This document shows positions 37,761 through 46,101 of a DNA stretch of 49,506 bases, one piece after another. Numbering within the stretch: position 1 is the stretch's first letter; each line of letters opens with the position of its first letter. Source of the DNA: Spirochaetota bacterium (GTDB lineage: Bacteria > Spirochaetota > JAAYUW01 > JAOAHJ01); NCBI GenBank assembly GCA_026415295.1, contig JAOAHJ010000005.1, positions 1 through 49,506 on the forward strand. Reading direction: 5' to 3'. Position numbers and translations under genes: made by a program. Under the pieces are notes generated by a model that worked only from the letters and a program-made list of their open reading frames with translations, was not told the DNA's origin and ran no database searches.

Positions 37761-38153
37761 ATGAATATTTTTTGGTCAAAAGGTTCAAGAAAAACAGCAA
37801 TTGCTAGAGCAAGGTTGGTACAAAAAGGTAGTGGAAAAATTATTATAAATGAAAAGGATTATAAAGATTATTTCCCAATAGAAAGATATCAGTATGAAAT
37901 AATAAAACCGCTTAAATTGACAAATACAATTGGGAAGTATGATATTTATATTAATGTTAAAGGTGGTGGACCAAATGCTCAGATGGAAGCTGTTAGGCAT
38001 TCTATTGCCAGAGCATTAGTTAAACTTGATGAAGAAGCATACAAAAAAGTTTTAAAATCTAATGGTTTATTAAAAAGAGATCCTAGAATGGTTGAAAGAA
38101 AGAAATATGGTAGAAAAAAAGCAAGGAAACAATTCCAGTTTTCAAAAAGATAA
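37761..38153 (+). CDS. rpsI: Ribosomal protein S9 (uS9)
   Basis: Small-subunit protein whose C-terminal tail reaches the P-site tRNA. The 130 residues contain GSRKTAIARARLVQKGSGKI, the GGGPNAQMEAVRHSIARAL block, and end in the canonical RKKARKQFQFSKR with terminal Lys-Arg. AAGGGG precedes the ATG. A bidirectional terminator follows. Confidence 0.97.
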   Translation: MNIFWSKGSRKTAIARARLVQKGSGKIIINEKDYKDYFPIERYQYEIIKPLKLTNTIGKYDIYINVKGGGPNAQMEAVRHSIARALVKLDEEAYKKVLKSNGLLKRDPRMVERKKYGRKKARKQFQFSKR

Positions 38154-38261
38154 TTTATATTATTACAAGAACAATTTCTGTTTTATTGGAATTTGCATAA
38201 TATATAATTATTGAGAATTTTTTTAAAATATTAAAGAAATAATAAAAATAATAAATAAAAT

Positions 38262-38298
38262 AAAACCTCCCAAATTTTTGGGAGGTTTTTTGTTTTTT
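38262..38298. terminator. Bidirectional terminator between rpsI and the hydrogenase operon
   Basis: AAAACCTCCCAA (38262-38273) pairs with TTGGGAGGTTTT (38278-38289) over a 4-nt loop. Plus side tail TTTTTTGTTTTTT; minus side tail TTTTATTTTATTTATT. It ends both convergent transcripts. Confidence 0.85.
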
Positions 38299-38386
38299 AA
38301 GTAATTTATTGGTAATATAAAAATACTTTATTAATATTATTAAAAATATTAACAAAATATTTTATAAAAATTAAATTCAATAAATT

Positions 38387-39961
38387 TTACTTAAAATAGG
38401 AACTTATTTCTTCATAGAAAAAGTCATTTGCTGATTTTAATGGTAAAATAAGAGATTGACCTAAAGCACAAAAAGATGTCAATTGCATAACTTTTGCAGT
38501 ATTTAACATTTTATTCCATTCGTTTTCTGTTATAAGCCTTTTATATAATTTTAAACCAGCATTAAATAAATATGTTGTTCCAATTCTACATGGAGAGCAT
38601 TTACCACAAGATTCATGTTTGAAAAATTTTAAAACAGATCTTAAAAAATCAGGTATTTCTGTTGATTCATCAAGAATTAATATGGCTCCTGAACCTAAAA
38701 CTGCTGAATATTCTCCTAAACTTTCATAGTCTAATGGGGTATCTAACATTTTATCTGATATTAAAGCTCCGGCAGATCCCCCTATTTGTGCAGCTTTAAA
38801 TTTTTTCCCTTCGATCATCCCACCTGCAAAATCATTTATAATATTTCTTAAAGTTGTTCCCATTGGTACTTCAATTAATCCTGGATGGTTAACCATTCCA
38901 AGAATTGTGTAAACTTTAGTACCAGGAGATTTTGGTGTTCCGAAAGATTTGAACCAACTTGCACCATTTAAAATGATATTTGGTACATTAGCAAGTGTTT
39001 CAACATTGTTTACAACAGTTGGTAAATTTCTAAATCCTTTTTGCCCGGGAAATGGAGGTTTATTTCTTGGATGACCTCTTTTGCCTTCCATTGATTCAAT
39101 TAAAGCTGTTTCTTCACCACATACATAAGCACCAGCACCTTTTCTAATTTCAATATCAAAAGAGAAGTTAGAACCTAAGATATTATTTCCAAGAAGTCCG
39201 TATTCTCTTGCTTGATTTATTGCATTTTGCAATCTTTTTATAGAGAGATCATATTCTCCTCTTATATATACATAACCTTTATTTGCACCAATAGCATAAC
39301 CAGCTAAAGCCATTCCTTCAATAAGTTTATGTGGATCTCCTTCTAAAATTAGTCTATCTTTAAAAGTTCCTGGTTCTCCTTCATCTGCGTTACAAATAAT
39401 AAATTTATCTCCTTTTAATGGTGCTGTAAAACTCCATTTAAGTCCTGTTGGAAAACCTGCACCTCCTCTACCTCTCAAACCAGATTCCTTAACTTCATTT
39501 AAAACTTGTTCTGGACTCATAGAAGTTAAAGCTTTACCTAAAGCTTCATATCCCATCGTAGCAATATACTCTTCTATAGATTCTGGATTAATAACACCTG
39601 CTCTTTCTAAAACTATTCTTCTCTGTGATTTTAATGTATCTTTTTTAGGTTTTGAAATTATATTTGGCATTTCAAATTTTTCAGTTAAAATTAAATTTTT
39701 TACTGGTCTTCCTTTAAGAAAATGTTCATTAACAATTGTATCTATATCTGAAGTTTTAACATTTATATAAATTATATTGTCTGGATAAATTAATAGAATA
39801 ACACCTTTGCCTATTAAATTAACTGAACCAGTTTCTGAAATATGGATCTCCTTATCAAGCTTATTATCTCTAACTTTTTTTTCTAATGTTTCTTTTATTT
39901 CATAAGCACCAGCCTCTATAGTATACTCATCTATGGGAATTAATACATTTATTCTATACAT
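38387..39961 (-). CDS. hydB: NADH-linked [FeFe] hydrogenase, HydB/NuoF-like subunit, reduced cluster set
   Basis: Flavin subunit that exchanges electrons with NAD(H). The FMN site SGLRGRGGAGFPTGLKW (160-176), the NADH site DEGEPGTFKDR (193-203) and the [4Fe-4S] ligands Cys452, Cys455, Cys458, Cys498 (ESCGKCSPCRIG...FCALG) are present. The N-terminal ~95 residues keep the thioredoxin-like fold pattern (IYPDNIIYINV, HFLKGRPV) but contain no cysteine at all, so the usual [2Fe-2S] cluster is lost. The protein stops at 524, just after SLBB/4Fe-4S domains, lacking the C-terminal 2[4Fe-4S] ferredoxin domain of electron-bifurcating HydB. AGGGGG precedes the ATG. Third gene of the operon. Confidence 0.9.
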   Translation of the reverse strand: MYRINVLIPIDEYTIEAGAYEIKETLEKKVRDNKLDKEIHISETGSVNLIGKGVILLIYPDNIIYINVKTSDIDTIVNEHFLKGRPVKNLILTEKFEMPNIISKPKKDTLKSQRRIVLERAGVINPESIEEYIATMGYEALGKALTSMSPEQVLNEVKESGLRGRGGAGFPTGLKWSFTAPLKGDKFIICNADEGEPGTFKDRLILEGDPHKLIEGMALAGYAIGANKGYVYIRGEYDLSIKRLQNAINQAREYGLLGNNILGSNFSFDIEIRKGAGAYVCGEETALIESMEGKRGHPRNKPPFPGQKGFRNLPTVVNNVETLANVPNIILNGASWFKSFGTPKSPGTKVYTILGMVNHPGLIEVPMGTTLRNIINDFAGGMIEGKKFKAAQIGGSAGALISDKMLDTPLDYESLGEYSAVLGSGAILILDESTEIPDFLRSVLKFFKHESCGKCSPCRIGTTYLFNAGLKLYKRLITENEWNKMLNTAKVMQLTSFCALGQSLILPLKSANDFFYEEISSYFK

Positions 39962-39997
39962 AAAATAACCCCCTAAAATTGTATATAATAAAAATTT

Positions 39998-40459
39998 TTA
40001 TTTATTCTTTTTATAATTTTCAATTATTTCTTTAATTTTATTATCTTCGAGATTTCCATAAACAGTTTCATTTATCATACAAGCTGGTGCAACACCACAT
40101 ACCCCTAAACATGAGGTAGTCTCCAAAGTGAATAAACCATCTGATGTTGTTTCACCAATGTCAATACCTAAATATTTTTTAAATGATTTTAAAACATTTA
40201 TTGTTCCTCTTACATGACAAGGTGCTGATTCACAAACTCTTATTATATATTTCCCTCTTTTTTCTAAGGAAAACATAGAATAAAATGTAACAACACCTTT
40301 AACTTTTGAAAGAGGAATGTTAAAATACTTTGCAACTTCCTGTAAATCTTCAAAACTTAAATATTTTTCTTTTTTTGAATCTTGAATATCATGTAATGCA
40401 AAAAGTATATTCTCTTTATCTTTTTCATATTTTTGGAGTATATTTAAAATGTTATTCAT
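39998..40459 (-). CDS. hydC: NADH-linked hydrogenase, HydC/NuoE-like [2Fe-2S] subunit
   Basis: A 153-residue thioredoxin-like ferredoxin that partners the flavin subunit. The helical N-domain contains VKGVVTFYSMFSLEKRGKY and the [2Fe-2S] ligands are Cys76, Cys81 (CESAPC) and Cys117, Cys121 (CLGVC), all intact. AAGGAG precedes the ATG. It lies 81 nt after hydA and 36 nt before hydB, so the gene order is A-C-B rather than the more common C-B-A. Confidence 0.93.
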   Translation of the reverse strand: MNNILNILQKYEKDKENILFALHDIQDSKKEKYLSFEDLQEVAKYFNIPLSKVKGVVTFYSMFSLEKRGKYIIRVCESAPCHVRGTINVLKSFKKYLGIDIGETTSDGLFTLETTSCLGVCGVAPACMINETVYGNLEDNKIKEIIENYKKNK

Positions 40460-40540
40460 AATTTTCTCCTTAAATTATGAGAATTAATCTATATAAAACT
40501 TTTTTATAATTAAAATAAATTGTATAATTAAAATTATTAA

Positions 40541-42283
40541 TTATAAATAAGCATCCCTCTTTGTATAATGTGTATGAAGTAATTCGTGAGATTTATGAGA
40601 TAGAGGTTTCTCAAGAAATTCTTTATATATAATTTCTATTGCTGGGTTTTGGTGTGATTTTCTCAATGACATATTTTTATCTTCATTATATAGTCCGCAA
40701 GCTCTTTCAAGTCTTCTTTGTAAAGTTGACCCATAAGGTTGTCCACCACCTCCAACACAACCACCAGGACATGCCATTATTTCTATGAAATGATAAGGCA
40801 TTGGTTTACCTGTTAATTTAGCTTCTTTAACTCTATCAAGTACTTTTCTTGCATTTCCAAGTCCATGAGCAACAGCTGTATTAATCTGAGTTCCTTTTAC
40901 ATTTACTGAAAACTCTTTAACCCCTTCTAAACCTCTACAAGGCTCAAGGTCAACATTTTCAAGAGGAGTTCCTGTTGCAAGTTCATAAGCTGTTCTTAAA
41001 GCAGCTTCCATAACACCACCAGTAGCTCCAAAAATAGTAGCAGCTCCGGTATATTTACCCATTAAGTCCGTAGGTTCAGAATCTGGTAGACTTTTTATAT
41101 CAATTCCAGCTTGATTTAACATTCTTACAAATTCTCTTGTTGTTAAAACGTAATCAACATCTTGATAACCTGAAGATCTCATTTCTGGTCTTCTTGCTTC
41201 AAATTTTTTTGCTGTACATGGCATAATTGATACGGAGACAATTTTTGCTGGATCAAGGTTATATTTTTTAGCAAAATAAGTTTTTGCTAAAGCACCAAAC
41301 ATTTGCTGAGGAGATTTACATGATGAAACATTTTCTAATAATTCTGGATAAAATGTTTCAATAAATTTTATCCAACCTGGAGAACAAGAAGTGATAAGGG
41401 GAAGATTTTTATTTTTTGATAATCTATCTAAAAATTCCGATCCTTCTTCCATAATAGTTAAATCAGCTGTAAAATTTGTATCAAAAATATAATCAAATCC
41501 AAGCATTTTTAAAGCAGAATACATTTTGCCAACAAGATTTGTTCCGGCGGGAAGTCCAAATTCTTCAGCTAAAGATACTCTTATAGCTGGAGCTTCTTGA
41601 ACAATTACAACTTTTTCTGGATCGTTCAATGCATCCCATACATAATCAATTTCTTGTCTTTCATAAAGAGCACCTACAGGGCAATAAGCTATACATTGTC
41701 CACAATTAATACAAACAGATTCAGCCATTTTCCCTGAAGGTGGTTCTATGATGCTTTCAAAGCCTCTATTTGTAACTTCTATAGCATAAACTGTTTGCAC
41801 TTGTTGACAAACACTTAAACATCTACCACATAGGATACATTTATCAGGATCTCTATGAACTGAAAAAGATGATTCATCTTTTTCATAAGTTTTAATAATC
41901 TTTTCATACATAGGGGTTGTAACATTCATTTTATTTGCAAGTTCTTGAAGTTCACATTTTTGATTTTTGATACAATTGAGACAATCATTTGGGTGGTTTG
42001 AAAGAATAAGCTCTAAAACTGTTTTTCTAGCATTATCTATCTCTTTAGAATATGTAATAATTTCCATACCTTCTGCAACTGGAGTTACGCAAGCTCTCTT
42101 AAGTCCTTTCTGTCCTTTAACTTCAACAACACATATTCCACAGTTCCCTGTTTCTGGAAGATCTTGATGATAACAAAGTTTTGGTATATTAACACCTGCT
42201 TGTGCAGCAGCTTTTATTATAGTAATGTTAGATGGAACTTTAATTTTTATACCATCAACTGATATATTAACGAAGTCAGCCAT
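40541..42283 (-). CDS. hydA: [FeFe] hydrogenase catalytic subunit HydA
   Basis: Catalytic H2-evolving/consuming subunit, 580 residues. N-terminus: [2Fe-2S] domain (Cys37, Cys48, Cys51, Cys65), His97/Cys101/Cys104/Cys110 cluster, and two [4Fe-4S] motifs (CILCGRCLSVC from 149; CINCGQCIAYCP from 191). H-cluster motifs: L1 is TSCSPGW (298-304, with Ser301 beside Cys300), L2 is MPCTAKKFE (Cys356), L3 is IMACPGGCVGGGGQP. The small-subunit-like tail ends LLHTHYTKRDAYL. It lacks the C-terminal [2Fe-2S] extension of longer trimeric HydA proteins. GGAGG precedes the ATG. First gene of the operon; maturation genes hydEFG are not in the window. The Ser in L1 replaces the second Cys of the textbook TSCCPGW. 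Confidence 0.95.
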   Translation of the reverse strand: MADFVNISVDGIKIKVPSNITIIKAAAQAGVNIPKLCYHQDLPETGNCGICVVEVKGQKGLKRACVTPVAEGMEIITYSKEIDNARKTVLELILSNHPNDCLNCIKNQKCELQELANKMNVTTPMYEKIIKTYEKDESSFSVHRDPDKCILCGRCLSVCQQVQTVYAIEVTNRGFESIIEPPSGKMAESVCINCGQCIAYCPVGALYERQEIDYVWDALNDPEKVVIVQEAPAIRVSLAEEFGLPAGTNLVGKMYSALKMLGFDYIFDTNFTADLTIMEEGSEFLDRLSKNKNLPLITSCSPGWIKFIETFYPELLENVSSCKSPQQMFGALAKTYFAKKYNLDPAKIVSVSIMPCTAKKFEARRPEMRSSGYQDVDYVLTTREFVRMLNQAGIDIKSLPDSEPTDLMGKYTGAATIFGATGGVMEAALRTAYELATGTPLENVDLEPCRGLEGVKEFSVNVKGTQINTAVAHGLGNARKVLDRVKEAKLTGKPMPYHFIEIMACPGGCVGGGGQPYGSTLQRRLERACGLYNEDKNMSLRKSHQNPAIEIIYKEFLEKPLSHKSHELLHTHYTKRDAYL

Positions 42284-42354
42284 AATTCCTCCAAAAATTA
42301 TTAATAAAAAAAGTCATTTGGTCAAAGTATAAAAAAATAATTTTTTATTTCAAG

Positions 42355-43059
42355 TTAATTTTCTATGTTTAAAATTTTTTTAAATAGATCAATTTTTGAT
42401 TTGTAATCTTTTATATTAATTAATTCATAATTTGAAAGTTTTGTTTCTTTAAATAAGTAAATTTTATCAAGAAAATCAGGTAACTCATCAATATTATGAC
42501 TTACCATAAAAATTGTAATTGATTTATATTTATATTTTATATATTCCATTATTTTACTTTTTGATTTAATATCAAGAAAAGTGAATGGTTCGTCAAGAAA
42601 AACTATTTCAGGATTAAATAAAAATGTTCTTATCAAAGAGACTTTTTGTTTCATTCCACCTGAAAGTTCAAAAGGATAATATTTTTCAAAATTTTTTAAC
42701 TCTGTTATTTCAATCCACTCATTATAATTTATAGTTAAAATTTCTTTTAATTTTTCATCTATCTTATAAAATTGATAAGGATAAAAAATATTTTCTTTAA
42801 CATTTTTATACCAGAAAAGTGGAGCTTCTTGCAATAAAACAGAAGAGTTAGAATAGTATTTATCTATTTTCCCTTTATAATTTTTATCGATATTGTTAAT
42901 TATCTTTATAAGAGTTGATTTACCAGACCCAGAAGGTGCAAAAATAGAAATTTTATCATTTCTATATAATTCAATATCTAAGTTCTCTATTACTTTAAAA
43001 TTATTAAATTTTTTTTCTTCAATTTTTATTGATAATATTTTATTATTATTATTATTCAT
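42355..43059 (-). CDS. ABC transporter ATP-binding protein (NitT/TauT-like)
   Basis: A 234-residue ABC ATPase: Walker A APSGSGKST, the signature LSGGMKQK, Walker B IVFLDEPFTFLD, and a switch His in VSHNID. The SGGMKQ form and neighbours place it with SsuB/TauB-type importers. It powers import through the permease at 43213. No Shine-Dalgarno site precedes the ATG, and 153 nt of gene-free A/T separates it from the permease. It is short by about 20 residues relative to many TauB proteins. Downstream of it lies the hydrogenase operon. Confidence 0.85.
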   Translation of the reverse strand: MNNNNNKILSIKIEEKKFNNFKVIENLDIELYRNDKISIFAPSGSGKSTLIKIINNIDKNYKGKIDKYYSNSSVLLQEAPLFWYKNVKENIFYPYQFYKIDEKLKEILTINYNEWIEITELKNFEKYYPFELSGGMKQKVSLIRTFLFNPEIVFLDEPFTFLDIKSKSKIMEYIKYKYKSITIFMVSHNIDELPDFLDKIYLFKETKLSNYELINIKDYKSKIDLFKKILNIEN

Positions 43060-43212
43060 TTTGTTTTTATAAATTTCTATTTAATCTATTTTAATTTAGC
43101 TTATTTTTATTTTAATTATTTTATTTTTTATTTAAATTTTTTAATTTTTAACTTTGCATTATAAAATATTAATTTTTATTTTCAAAAAATAAAAAGATCC
43201 AATAAATTAAAA

Positions 43213-43974
43213 TTATGATGGATTTAGGTATTTTTTAAAAAATGTAAAAAAAAGAAGGTTAAAAATAATTTGTGAACTGGTTATAAATAAAACAAAAATA
43301 AATAGATAAAAAAATACTTCTTTCATATTAAAATAGATTCTAGCAACATTTAAGAGATGCCCCAATCCATTTTGAGTAGCAATAAATTCACCTAAAATTA
43401 CTACCTTAAAAGCAAGACCAAATCCTAAAGGTATATTTGCTGCAAAAGTAGGGATCAATGAAGGAAGAAAGGAGTCTTTTATTAAAAAATATTTTTTATC
43501 TGAATATGTTTTTATAAGATTTTCAAGTGGTTGATTTCTTTTTAAGAGTGAAGCTGAAGTATTTATTGCAATAGTTGGAGTTGTTAATACTACTATTAAT
43601 GCGATTGGGGCACTATCGCTTATTCCAAAAATCAATAAAAATATTATTCCTAATATAGTTCCCGGGATAACTTGAAAAATAAGCAAGGTTGTGCCTACTA
43701 TTTCATTAATTTTAAAAAGATAGGAAAAAATGCCAATAAATGCACCACTAATAATACTTATAAAAAAACCTATTAAAGTTCTTTTAATTGTAACATTTAT
43801 ATTAATTAATACTTCTTTAGTTAAAAGTTTGTTGAAATTTTGTAAAATAGTAAAAGGGGATGGAATAATATAATCTTCAAAAAATAGGGATAAAATAAAC
43901 CAAACAAAAATAAATATTAAAAATGCAAAAATATTATTTTTAATATTTGAAAAAAAACTCTTTAAACTTTTCAT
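43213..43974 (-). CDS. ABC transporter permease (NitT/TauT-like)
   Basis: A 253-residue inner-membrane permease with about six helices. It has the SsuC/TauC-type opening VWFILSLFFEDYIIPSPFTI and a coupling loop in LIKTYSDKKYFLIKDSFLPS followed by PLGFGLAFKVVILGEFIATQ. I take the ATG at 43972-43974; an in-frame TTG one codon earlier is possible. Its start overlaps the end of the binding-protein gene by 35 nt, which shows translational coupling. The substrate is unknown. Confidence 0.85.
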   Translation of the reverse strand: MKSLKSFFSNIKNNIFAFLIFIFVWFILSLFFEDYIIPSPFTILQNFNKLLTKEVLININVTIKRTLIGFFISIISGAFIGIFSYLFKINEIVGTTLLIFQVIPGTILGIIFLLIFGISDSAPIALIVVLTTPTIAINTSASLLKRNQPLENLIKTYSDKKYFLIKDSFLPSLIPTFAANIPLGFGLAFKVVILGEFIATQNGLGHLLNVARIYFNMKEVFFYLFIFVLFITSSQIIFNLLFFTFFKKYLNPS

Positions 43975-44878
43975 CAAGTGGTTTCTCTATAATTTTGTAA
44001 TAGTTAAAAATAGATTTCTCTAAATTATTTCCATATTCAAAATAAAATTTTGTATTTTTTAATGCTTCTAATAGTACTTGTTCTGAAATATTTTGAAAAT
44101 ATGTTTTAGAAATAGTAATAGCTAAATTTGGGTTTTTATTAATTACCTCTATTGCTCTTTCTATTTCTTGATTTAATTTTTTTATATATTCTAAATTTGA
44201 AGAAGCAAAAGATGATTTAACAAATGTTCCAACTTGTGGATAACCAGTAGTAATACCTGTGTACTTTACCCATAAATCATAAAAAGAAAGAGATACAAAG
44301 ATATTTGGAAGATTTTTTATGTTTGAAACATCAGGTTCTGGTAGAGCTACTGCAAATATTTCTCCTTTTTTAAGAAGTTCTACAGATGATGCAAAAGGGA
44401 GGTAAATTATTTGAATTTCTTCTTTCATTTTTATATTTTCTTTTTTACAGAAAAATTCAAAAATTTCTTCTATTGGAGACCCAGCAAAAGGTATTGCAAC
44501 TTTTTGACCTTTGAGTTCATTCAAACTTGAAATTTTTTTCCCATATGTAACTAAACTTGTTAATCCAGCAACATATGAATTAATGATTTTTACAGGGATA
44601 TTTTGATTAAAAAAGTTAATTCCTACAGATAAACCAGTAGTTAAAATTTGAATATCATCTTTTAGAAATAAAGCATTAGCTTGTGAATGATTTGTAAAAA
44701 TAACAAGTTCTGTATCTTTTAAATAAGTTGAAGCTATTATGTATGGTATTGATGAAGGTGTAGCTGGAGCATAAATAATAGTTTTCTTAGTAGTAGAAGG
44801 AGTAGTAGATTGACCTAAAGTAATTAGTGAAAATAGTAAAATAATAATTAATAAAAAAAATAATGTTTTTTTATTCAT
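43940..44878 (-). CDS. ABC transporter substrate-binding protein (NitT/TauT-like)
   Basis: A 312-residue periplasmic binding protein. The signal peptide (about 1-22) has no lipobox Cys, so it is soluble or retained by its signal, unlike the lipoprotein at 21167. The domain has the NMT1/SsuA-type run IYAPATPSSIPYIIAST, then SLNELKGQKVAIPFAGSP and ALPEPDVSNI, with the family's CHO-like hinge. Ligands of this family include sulfonates, nitrate, thiamine precursors and others; none can be chosen. AGAGGTGG precedes the ATG. First gene of a three-gene operon on the minus strand. Confidence 0.8.
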   Translation of the reverse strand: MNKKTLFFLLIIILLFSLITLGQSTTPSTTKKTIIYAPATPSSIPYIIASTYLKDTELVIFTNHSQANALFLKDDIQILTTGLSVGINFFNQNIPVKIINSYVAGLTSLVTYGKKISSLNELKGQKVAIPFAGSPIEEIFEFFCKKENIKMKEEIQIIYLPFASSVELLKKGEIFAVALPEPDVSNIKNLPNIFVSLSFYDLWVKYTGITTGYPQVGTFVKSSFASSNLEYIKKLNQEIERAIEVINKNPNLAITISKTYFQNISEQVLLEALKNTKFYFEYGNNLEKSIFNYYKIIEKPLDEKFKEFFFKY

Positions 44879-45226
44879 AGACCACCTCTGTTTATTTTTG
44901 TATTTTTTTTTAAAAATTATTTTTTTTATAACATATAATTAAAATATATTTTTTCAATTAATTAAAATACTCTTACTTTATTCTGTATTATTCAAAATAA
45001 AATAATTTACTAATAAATCACTAAAATAGTAATATTTTCTAAATTAATAAAAAATTAACTATTAAATAAAAAAAAGTAAAGAGAATTTAATAAAAATTTT
45101 TTAAAAAAAATCACCCTTAAATAAGGGTGATTTTTTACTTTTATTTTATAATTTTAATATATAAAATAGTTTTAATAGTTCTTTTTTTTATTTAATTTTA
45201 TTAGTTAATTTAATTGTAATGATAAA
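44879..45226. other. AT-rich intergenic region with terminator
   Basis: No gene. It contains the hairpin at 45106-45136 (listed) that ends the lipoprotein transcript. No clear promoter box for the downstream binding-protein gene could be seen. Confidence 0.6.
45106..45136. terminator. Terminator after the lipoprotein gene
   Basis: TCACCCTT (45111-45118) pairs with AAGGGTGA (45123-45130) over a 4-nt loop, flanked by A5/T5. T-rich on both sides; on the minus strand it ends the gene at 45227-45913. Confidence 0.8.
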
Positions 45227-45913
45227 TTAAAAATTGTTGTTCCACTCCATCATTGTTGCTTCATCATCAAGTTTCTGTAATAATGATTGTGCTTTATCAA
45301 CTAGTGCTGGATCTTTTGGTTTATTTTGCTGATAGAAAGCTTTTAGTGCTTCATCTCTTGCTTTTTTGTATTCTTCATAAGGCATTCTAAATAGCATATA
45401 AACATCAAAAAACTTTTGAATGCTTGAATCTTTAGTTTCCTGATAAGCAACCCATCTCCACCATTCCATAACTTGAATGAAACCAGTAACTTTAACATTT
45501 TTAGCAACAGCAGCAACAGCAGATTCTACATATTCATCACTAACATTTTTATCTCCTCTCATAGCATAGGATAATTGAGATGTAATTAAAAGTTTTATTC
45601 CTTCAGCTATTCTCTGATAAGCTTGAGCTCTAAGAACAGCTTTAGTTCCATCAAGGCTTTGTCCTCTTGAATTAACCCATATATAAAGAAACATTTCATT
45701 TGTATTTGTGTCTTTTTCAACATACAATTGAGGTTTGCTTATAAAATTAGGAACAGGCCCTGGCATTGTATCAAGCACTGTTATTTTTGGGTATTCAGGT
45801 TGTGCAGGTTGAGGTGGTGTTTGTTGTTTTACTTCATTTTTAACAGGAGTACAAGAAAAAAACAATAAAAAAGATAAGATTAAAACAAAAATTATTTTAA
45901 TTTTATTCATCAT
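45227..45913 (-). CDS. Putative outer-envelope lipoprotein, possibly LPP20-like
   Basis: A 228-residue lipoprotein: signal peptide with lipobox FFSC (Cys21), then a Pro/Gln-rich tether (about 26-45). The folded part has AVLRAQAYQRIAEGIKLLIT and a SIQKFFDVYMLFRMPYEEY strand-helix segment, similar to LPP20/SHS2-like lipoproteins in the order 'ARxxAxxxIA...V...' followed by a hydrophobic strand. This fold is widespread in epsilonproteobacteria and spirochaetes. GGAGG precedes the ATG pair. It is monocistronic, with a strong terminator. The gene codes more GC-rich than the surroundings, consistent with good expression. Confidence 0.65.
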   Translation of the reverse strand: MMNKIKIIFVLILSFLLFFSCTPVKNEVKQQTPPQPAQPEYPKITVLDTMPGPVPNFISKPQLYVEKDTNTNEMFLYIWVNSRGQSLDGTKAVLRAQAYQRIAEGIKLLITSQLSYAMRGDKNVSDEYVESAVAAVAKNVKVTGFIQVMEWWRWVAYQETKDSSIQKFFDVYMLFRMPYEEYKKARDEALKAFYQQNKPKDPALVDKAQSLLQKLDDEATMMEWNNNF

Positions 45914-46101
45914 TTTTCCTCCAAAATGATATTTTTTAATATTAATAATTCATTATTGATAAAAATCAACTTAAATAGAAAATAAGATTAAATTAATAGA
46001 AAAAATGTTTATAAAAAATATCAAAGATAATATTAAAAAAGAAGATTTTTAATGTTTTTATTTGTAAATAAAATAATTATAGAATTTGATAATTATAAAT
46101 T

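Noticed and set aside
42296-42325. TTGACC-N17-AATAAT on the minus strand as hydA promoter
   Set aside because: The implied start site would fall inside the GGAGG site, leaving hydA without a ribosome binding site.
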